This document shows positions 58,783 to 64,000 of a stretch of 64,000 nt of DNA, piece after piece. Each line of letters starts with the position of its first letter. Position 1 is the first letter of the stretch. Under the pieces are notes generated by a model. It worked only from the letters and a program-made list of their open reading frames with translations, did no database searches and was not told the origin of the DNA. Where the stretch lies: assembly GCF_007997215.1 (NCBI RefSeq), contig NZ_VORW01000001.1, positions 930,001 through 994,000 on the forward strand, in the 5' to 3' direction. The DNA is from Algoriphagus aquimarinus (GTDB taxonomy: Bacteria; Bacteroidota; Bacteroidia; Cytophagales; Cyclobacteriaceae). A program made the position numbers and the translations under genes.

Positions 58783-60156
58783 TTATCCCCTTACAGCCTT
58801 CAATATCAAATCATACACATCAGTAGGTTGAATCGTGGCTGAATTGAGTAAGCTAGCATTCTGTGAAACTAAAAGAGGCTTATCCAAATCATCTTCACTC
58901 AATCTACCGTGGGCTCCTTTTACCAAAGTTGCGTCCAGCGGAATTACATCCATCAGATATCGGAAACCTAACTTTTTCTTCAGGACTTTTGATCCGACGG
59001 TAAGCATTGGGATCTTAATATCAGGATTCAAAACCAACTCTACAGGATCGTAACCTGGCTTTTTGTGGATATCCACGCAGCGGGCATAATCTGGTGCTTT
59101 TGCATCATCTAGCCAGAAATAATAAGTAAACCAGGAATCTTTATCTGCCATCACAACCAAATCTCCTGAGCGCTCATGGTCTATGTGATGCTTCTTTTTA
59201 CCTTCTTCGTCCAGTACCAGTTCCACACCGGGAGTCTCTTCCAGTAGCTTCTTCACCTGAGGTAAAATAGCTGGATCATTCACATGCACATGGGCTACCT
59301 GATGATCTGCCACGGCGAAAGCCTTGGAAGTTCCAGGGTCTAACGTTTCTAAACCTTGCTCATCTTTTACCTGAATCCAGCCTTGATTTCTAAAAATTCT
59401 ATTCAAATGAACAGGCTTGCTCACTGTCGTGATAGCATATTCGGACAGTAAAATCACTTGAGTTCCTTGTTTTTCGAAGTATGTGATCAAGTCCTCACAA
59501 AGCTCATCTACTTCTTTCAGATACTTTCCGATTTTGTCAAAATCAATTCCATACTTCTGAAGTGAATAATCCAAATGTGGAATGTAGATTAGATTCAGAG
59601 TTGGATTGTGCCACTCGTCAACTTTCTTGGAAGCTTCAGCTATCCATTTGCTGGATGCTATGTTTGCATTTGGACCCCAGAAAGAGAAAAGCGGGAACTG
59701 ACCCAATTCTTTCTGAAGCCTATCGCGTAACTCCATCGGCTGACTATGGCAATCGGGTTCCTTTCGGCCATCGGCTAGATAAAGAGGCCTCGGAGTCACT
59801 GCAAAATCTGCACTGGAGTACATATTGTACCACCAGAACATATTGGCAACTGTGAAGTCAGGGTTCTCTTTCTTTAGCGTTTCCCATATTTTTGGAGACT
59901 GCACCAACTTATTGGATTGTCTCCAAAATTTGATTTCACACTCATCCTGAAAGTACCAACCATTGCCCACAATACCGTTTTCACTTGGCCACTTTCCTGT
60001 CAGATAAACGGATTGAGCAGAACAGGTCACAGCTGGTAAAACTGGCTCTACGACAGCTCTCTTTCCTTTTTCAATCCACTTTTTCAAGAAGGGCGTATGC
60101 TCACCGATTACTCTCGGAGAAAGTGCAACTATATCTAAGACGACAGTCTTCTTCAT
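58783..60156 (-). CDS. eboF: EboF-like alkaline-phosphatase-superfamily protein (nucleotide pyrophosphatase type)
   Basis: 457 residues without signal peptide. It has the phosphodiesterase fold: first metal site VVLDIVALSP (D8), nucleophile in LPAVTCSAQSVYLTGKWPSENGIVGN (T44), later IPHLDYSLQKYG, LSEYAITTV, and the metal-site histidines in DHQVAHVHV and AHGRLSEDD. The family hydrolyses phosphodiester or pyrophosphate bonds. It is the last gene of the ebo set, one base after eboE, and precedes gldB. The name is based on gene order and the match to the ebo product types, not on a search. Confidence 0.85.
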   Translation of the reverse strand: MKKTVVLDIVALSPRVIGEHTPFLKKWIEKGKRAVVEPVLPAVTCSAQSVYLTGKWPSENGIVGNGWYFQDECEIKFWRQSNKLVQSPKIWETLKKENPDFTVANMFWWYNMYSSADFAVTPRPLYLADGRKEPDCHSQPMELRDRLQKELGQFPLFSFWGPNANIASSKWIAEASKKVDEWHNPTLNLIYIPHLDYSLQKYGIDFDKIGKYLKEVDELCEDLITYFEKQGTQVILLSEYAITTVSKPVHLNRIFRNQGWIQVKDEQGLETLDPGTSKAFAVADHQVAHVHVNDPAILPQVKKLLEETPGVELVLDEEGKKKHHIDHERSGDLVVMADKDSWFTYYFWLDDAKAPDYARCVDIHKKPGYDPVELVLNPDIKIPMLTVGSKVLKKKLGFRYLMDVIPLDATLVKGAHGRLSEDDLDKPLLVSQNASLLNSATIQPTDVYDLILKAVRG

Positions 60157-60157
60157 T

Positions 60158-61369
60158 TTAATTCATTTTGTTAATTACCCATTCCAGCTCTCTGGAAATG
60201 GACTCACCCAAACCTAAACGCGTGTCTTCAGGTAATACTTCCCATGTATAGGTCTCTACCTCAAGATGATTTGTTAAATATGGATTTTTTAAAATTTCAT
60301 TGAGTACAATTGAAATTTGATCCTGAGTGGATTCTAAAGCACCGTAATTATCCAAGAATACCGGGACGTGAAAGTGAATTCTCCATTCTTCTTCATCCGT
60401 TGTGTTTAAGATTTTGAGTGCTTCCGGTAAGTCAGAATAGGATTGCAAAGTGCCGTCCTTCTTTCTTGCAACTACTTGATGTAGGTAAGTGGATTCCTCA
60501 AAAGGCAATAATTTCAACTTGACCAAATCTCTTGCGGCTGGTTCTGCGGGGATTATTACTTTCAGTGCTGCCGAAATTTGAATCTTACCGATCTTGATTC
60601 CAGCTTTCTCAAATTTGGTAAAAGTATCTGCAGGTTTTTCATAGACTATCGCGAAGTGACATACATCATAACAAACCTGAATATGCTCCTTCAAAATCTC
60701 TTCTGCTTGATCTTCAGAAATGTCTAGTTTCTTAGCAAGCCAAGGTCTCCCAATCGGCAGCAACCAATCTGAAAACAACCAGATCATTTCATCGGAATTT
60801 TCTAGAATTCCATCTGGTTCTGGTTCTATATCCAAATGCAGGGACTTGCCAGTTTGTTTTTTGATTTCTACCAATTCTGTAACGACCTCTAGCAAATGCT
60901 GCGTGGCAGTTTCCATTCCGGCGTTAAATGCTGTTTCGGATTTGAACCAATGTCTGTAGGAAATAGGAGAAGTGGATATTCCGCCGTCAAGCCCTTTAGG
61001 CAATAGCTGTGCTAAGATTCTGAATGATCGAATGGTGTAATCGCGTCGCTCTGTGGTCGTCCAGTCTGGAAAATGAACCTGATCTTTTACTGTCGTGCGG
61101 TGAAAATCGCCATATGGAAATCCATTTAAAGTGAAAACGTAAGCGTTTTCGGATTTTAGCCAATCCTTGAATTTAGAGAGTTGATCAGTTTTCTCAAGTA
61201 CTAAGCTTGCTTCATGAGAAAGGCGTAGACCAATCCCAAAGGATTTATCCACATCCAATCGATCTTTTACTTCTGGAATGTAATTCTTAAGATTTTCGAA
61301 AGTTGCTTCCCAGCTTTCTCCTGGGTGAATATTGCTACAGTAACTGAGGTGAAAACCTTTGATTTCCAT
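60158..61369 (-). CDS. eboE: EboE-like TIM-barrel protein (xylose-isomerase-like)
   Basis: 403 residues. It begins EIKGFHLSYCSNIHPGESWEATFENLKNYIPE, typical of EboE. Inside are FTLNGFPYGDFH (about 79-90), LHLDIEPEPDGILENSDEMIWLF (about 188-210) and CYDVCHFAIVYE (about 243-254), which carry acids and histidines where sugar isomerase-like TIM barrels bind metals. The reaction is unknown; the annotation used for the family is metabolite traffic protein EboE. It is one base from eboF and follows eboD by 24 bases. Confidence 0.85.
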   Translation of the reverse strand: MEIKGFHLSYCSNIHPGESWEATFENLKNYIPEVKDRLDVDKSFGIGLRLSHEASLVLEKTDQLSKFKDWLKSENAYVFTLNGFPYGDFHRTTVKDQVHFPDWTTTERRDYTIRSFRILAQLLPKGLDGGISTSPISYRHWFKSETAFNAGMETATQHLLEVVTELVEIKKQTGKSLHLDIEPEPDGILENSDEMIWLFSDWLLPIGRPWLAKKLDISEDQAEEILKEHIQVCYDVCHFAIVYEKPADTFTKFEKAGIKIGKIQISAALKVIIPAEPAARDLVKLKLLPFEESTYLHQVVARKKDGTLQSYSDLPEALKILNTTDEEEWRIHFHVPVFLDNYGALESTQDQISIVLNEILKNPYLTNHLEVETYTWEVLPEDTRLGLGESISRELEWVINKMN

Positions 61370-61393
61370 GAATAAAGATGATTTTGTGCTGAA

Positions 61394-62554
61394 TTAACTA
61401 TTAACCAAATCTTCTTTTTGGTTGAAACTTTTGAGTAATTCTATAGATTGATGAATCAGCTCGTGATCCATTTCGTGAACTTCTTCTCCTTTGCCTAATG
61501 CTTTTAACAGCATTATAGTGAGTTGACCACCTAGGTGCTCTTGGAATTCCTGAAGGCCTTTGATGAGATTTTCACCACCTAATTCCGGAGCAAAAAGCTC
61601 AAACCCAAGGGTCTTGAATACGGTGATAATTCTTAACAGATCTGCTTCTGTAATCCATCCTTTCAAATAGGAATAGGTCGAATCCAAAGCAATTCCTATT
61701 GCCACAGCCTCGCCATGACGAATTCTAAAATCGCTCAAATGCTCCAACTTATGCGCAGCCCAATGGCCAAAATCTAAAGGCCTGGAAGAGCCGAATTCAA
61801 ATGGATCTTTCCCAGATATATGATCCAAATGCATCTGTGCACACCGAATGATTAATTCTTGCATAGGTTTCATTTCCCGCTTCGCAAGAGCTGAAGAGTG
61901 ATCTTCAATCCAGGTAAAAAAGCTTAAATCCTTGATCAAAGCCACCTTGATAGCTTCAGAAATCCCAGATCTCCAATCTCTATCGTCTAGGGTTTTAAGG
62001 AAATTGAAGTCGTTCAAAACCGCATAAGGAGGTGTAAAAGTCCCTAGGTAGTTCTTCTTGCCAAAAAGATTTGCAGAGTTTTTTACTCCTACAGCAGAGT
62101 CATTTTGCGAAAGAACAGTCGTGGGGATTCGTATCAATCGAATGCCGCGATGGGAAATCGCAGCAGCAAAACCAGCCATATCAATGACTGCTCCACCGCC
62201 GATTACCGCGATATAAGAATGCCTGTCAATTCCATATAAATGAGTTGCTTCGACAATCTTTTTATAGATAGCCTCATCGTTTTTTGATGCTTCTCCACCT
62301 ATTACAATTATAGGTTCACATGGAATAGAAAAGGATTCAGAATGGGCATTGGCATATGCTTTCAGCTGTGCTACTAATTGCGGATGGGCTTCTGCAACTC
62401 CATTATCCACCACGAAAAGTACCTTGGCATGTCTGCCCTTGGCCAATAGGTCAACAAATAATTTATTCCCTATGGAGAAAATATCCTCTGAAAAACAGAC
62501 TTGATATTTGAAGGGTACAGAAAATGATTGTTCAATAATCGTATTCATAATCAA
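61394..62554 (-). CDS. eboD: EboD-like 3-dehydroquinate-synthase-family protein
   Basis: 386 residues with the DHQS-like fold. The NAD-site GGGAVIDMAGFAA is at G119-A131, followed by LIRIPTTVLSQNDSAVGVKNSANLFGKKN. The metal ligands appear as SEAIKVALIKD (Glu), FGHWAAHKLEHL (His) and RHGEAVAIGIALDSTYS (His). True AroB proteins are usually about 350-360 residues and lie with shikimate genes; position in the ebo cluster and relatedness to sugar-phosphate cyclases such as EEVS or DOIS suggest a different substrate. This is inference from family breadth. Confidence 0.87.
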   Translation of the reverse strand: MIMNTIIEQSFSVPFKYQVCFSEDIFSIGNKLFVDLLAKGRHAKVLFVVDNGVAEAHPQLVAQLKAYANAHSESFSIPCEPIIVIGGEASKNDEAIYKKIVEATHLYGIDRHSYIAVIGGGAVIDMAGFAAAISHRGIRLIRIPTTVLSQNDSAVGVKNSANLFGKKNYLGTFTPPYAVLNDFNFLKTLDDRDWRSGISEAIKVALIKDLSFFTWIEDHSSALAKREMKPMQELIIRCAQMHLDHISGKDPFEFGSSRPLDFGHWAAHKLEHLSDFRIRHGEAVAIGIALDSTYSYLKGWITEADLLRIITVFKTLGFELFAPELGGENLIKGLQEFQEHLGGQLTIMLLKALGKGEEVHEMDHELIHQSIELLKSFNQKEDLVNS

Positions 62555-62618
62555 CAGGGTATAGGCTCAGGCTGTTTCTAGGAATAAATACAATTCCGAG
62601 CGCCTTTTAGTTCTTGTG

Positions 62619-63533
62619 TTAGGTGACAGCGAATTTCTTGGCTAGCCAAAGCGAAATTGGCAGCAACAATAACACAATTATTCCAATCTGCCATCCTGCG
62701 AAAGCCGATGCAATGGTAGCATTTACAATAATTAGGGAAATAACGGCAGCTTTGACGGATTTACCAATGAGTTTTGGGTCTTGACTACGAATAGCTTTGA
62801 TCAAAGGCGGCAATATCATGTAACTGAGTAAAGCTAAGAATGGCAGTACTTCCCATATCTCTGTGCCATGTACAATGGGCATAGCACCGATAACAAAGAT
62901 CACAATCACATACATTGATAAACCGCCATAAAGCGCATTTCTGTTTTTGCCATGAACCTCACCACGACTGATCATGGTAATCGCCGCTACAAAAACCAAA
63001 GGAATCAATCCTAACGGCCAAAATGTGGATAACATTTCAGGAATGACTGATACACCTAGCAATAAATTTCCTGTTCGACAGAGTCCCATATTGATTGGGC
63101 CTATTATGTTCTGATGTTTGCCCCAGTAATCATAAAGTACTGCCAAGGCTGCTACTGCTAAGGCTATTCCTGCTGAGATCAAATTCACCTGTGCTGCTGC
63201 AATCACTCCTACGACTAAGAGCAAAAAGGACATCCAAGCGGCCTTAGACTTAGAAACTCTTCCGCTAGGAATTGGCCTCTCTGGTCTTTCGACAGCATCC
63301 AGCTCTGCATCAAACACATCGTTGAATGCTACTCCACCAGCATACAATCCAATTGTACTCAATGAAAGCCAAGCTAAATCTACTAGAAATTCATTGGTAT
63401 CAGCTCCGAAGTCAATAACGATGTATGTCCAAGCGCCTGCAATAGCACAGCCTGCCCAAATATCAGCAATGGCTGTGACTACATTCGCGGGGCGAGTGAG
63501 TTGGAGATAGGCGAATAGGCGGGAAGAACCCAT
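62619..63533 (-). CDS. eboC: EboC-like UbiA-family prenyltransferase
   Basis: 304 residues with about eight to nine hydrophobic segments. UbiA aspartate motif 1 is clear: FNDVFDAELDAVERPERPIPSG (about 70-91), with VSKSKAAW following. The second motif is less clear, perhaps around YDYWGKHQ (about 139-146). UbiA enzymes join a prenyl chain to a small acceptor in the membrane. It starts two bases after eboB, so the two are likely translated together. Confidence 0.86.
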   Translation of the reverse strand: MGSSRLFAYLQLTRPANVVTAIADIWAGCAIAGAWTYIVIDFGADTNEFLVDLAWLSLSTIGLYAGGVAFNDVFDAELDAVERPERPIPSGRVSKSKAAWMSFLLLVVGVIAAAQVNLISAGIALAVAALAVLYDYWGKHQNIIGPINMGLCRTGNLLLGVSVIPEMLSTFWPLGLIPLVFVAAITMISRGEVHGKNRNALYGGLSMYVIVIFVIGAMPIVHGTEIWEVLPFLALLSYMILPPLIKAIRSQDPKLIGKSVKAAVISLIIVNATIASAFAGWQIGIIVLLLLPISLWLAKKFAVT

Positions 63534-63535
63534 AA

Positions 63536-64000
63536 TTAATTCTCTACAAAATCAGATGAACCTTCCACTCTAGGTGTTTGTCCACCCCGAAGTACTGAAT
63601 TGCCGCTCATCTTTTTGGTTTGATCCAAAGGCGCTGCGTTTAACCAATCCTGCTCGTCCATTTGTCCACTTTGGCCAAAGGCAGTCAATGCATTTTGGTA
63701 AGTCACCAGTTTAATATGCTCCTCAGGAATTCCTGATTTACGCATAAGATCGGCAGTTTTTGGTACTGCCAGAGGATCAGAAATCCCCCAATCCGCTGCG
63801 GAATTGACGATTATCCTTGCTGGGCCATACTGCCGTACGATTTCCACCATGCGCTCCGAACCCATTTTGGTATGTGGATAAATAGTAAATCCAGCATAAT
63901 ACCCCCGATCCAACACTTCCTTCACTGTCTCCTCATTGTTATGATCAACGATCACCATTTTAGGATCCAATCCATGTTCTTCAGAGACGTCCATGCTCCG
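63536..64000 (-). CDS. eboB: EboB-like TatD-family hydrolase, C-terminal part (cut by window end)
   Basis: The last 154 residues of a TatD-like metal-dependent hydrolase are visible; the frame stays open to base 64000. The fragment shows IVDHNNEETVKEVLDRGYYAGFTIYP with a metal-site-type DHNNEE, IIVNSAADWGISDPLAVP (Asp near the barrel end) and QNALTAFGQSG, as in EboB. The catalytic N-terminal half and eboA lie outside the window. It leads into eboC with two bases between. Confidence 0.82.
   Translation of the reverse strand, partial: RSMDVSEEHGLDPKMVIVDHNNEETVKEVLDRGYYAGFTIYPHTKMGSERMVEIVRQYGPARIIVNSAADWGISDPLAVPKTADLMRKSGIPEEHIKLVTYQNALTAFGQSGQMDEQDWLNAAPLDQTKKMSGNSVLRGGQTPRVEGSSDFVEN

Overview
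The window looks like chromosome of a pigmented member of the Bacteroidota, order Cytophagales, most like Cyclobacteriaceae (Algoriphagus or a close relative). This is inferred from gene content, not from a database search: a gliding lipoprotein gene (gldB), a CarboxypepD_reg/TonB receptor, lipobox-rich secreted proteins, a flexixanthin-type carotenoid gene set with a CrtYcd-type cyclase, and Bacteroidetes-style promoters (TTG ... TAnnTTTG). Base composition is moderate to AT-rich. No rRNA, tRNA, CRISPR array or intact transposase gene was seen.

Layout. 1-5,100: end of a beta-propeller gene, DoxX, Dabb, a GH28 pectinase-like enzyme, a zinc metallopeptidase, a small exported barrel-like protein and a DUF1905-type protein. 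5,099-15,131 (minus strand): carotenoid region. An ECF sigma gene leads an apparent operon sigma-crtI-crtB-crtYcd-ispH-crtW, ending with a TonB-dependent receptor. Behind it lie a CarH-like B12-binding MerR regulator overlapping crtZ, then cruF. Three operator-like 12-mers sit on the promoter of the sigma gene. This predicts light- and B12-controlled synthesis of a monocyclic keto-hydroxy carotenoid. 15,592-15,776: REP-like paired hairpins. 15,972-24,000: seven tandem paralogous lipoprotein genes (DUF4221-like) in one tightly packed operon. 24,082-27,862: three FKBP-type lipoproteins, an NrnA-type phosphoesterase and divergent ndk.

28,462-42,976 (plus strand): a complete-looking nitrate assimilation island. 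It holds nirB, nirD, a DUF4202 gene, a histidine kinase with a NarX-like P-box, a NarL-type regulator, narK, a 1174-residue nitrate reductase fused to a NirB-like FAD module and a [2Fe-2S] domain, a rubredoxin-tailed protein and an outer-membrane porin. nirB and narK share an identical 24-bp box at almost the same distance from their start codons, and TACGTA palindromes cluster upstream of nirB, the regulator and narK.

43,031-53,289: housekeeping and accessory genes, mostly on the minus strand (S9 peptidase, amino-acid permease, gamma-glutamyltransferase, DUF2490, cupin, Zn/Cd-type P-type ATPase, DmpA-like P1 peptidase). 53,503-57,169: nth-asnB-glycosyltransferase, overlapping by 1 and 4 bases. 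57,441-57,574: remnant of a fasciclin-domain lipoprotein that kept its terminator. 57,702-64,000 (minus): gldB behind an ebo cluster (eboB-C-D-E-F, eboB cut by the window end), a metabolite-traffic gene set whose substrate in Bacteroidetes is unknown to me.

The strongest candidates for new biology are the seven-gene lipoprotein array, the nitrate-island regulatory box with its unusual fused reductase and rubredoxin protein, the operator-promoter layout of the carotenoid operon, and the ebo cluster.
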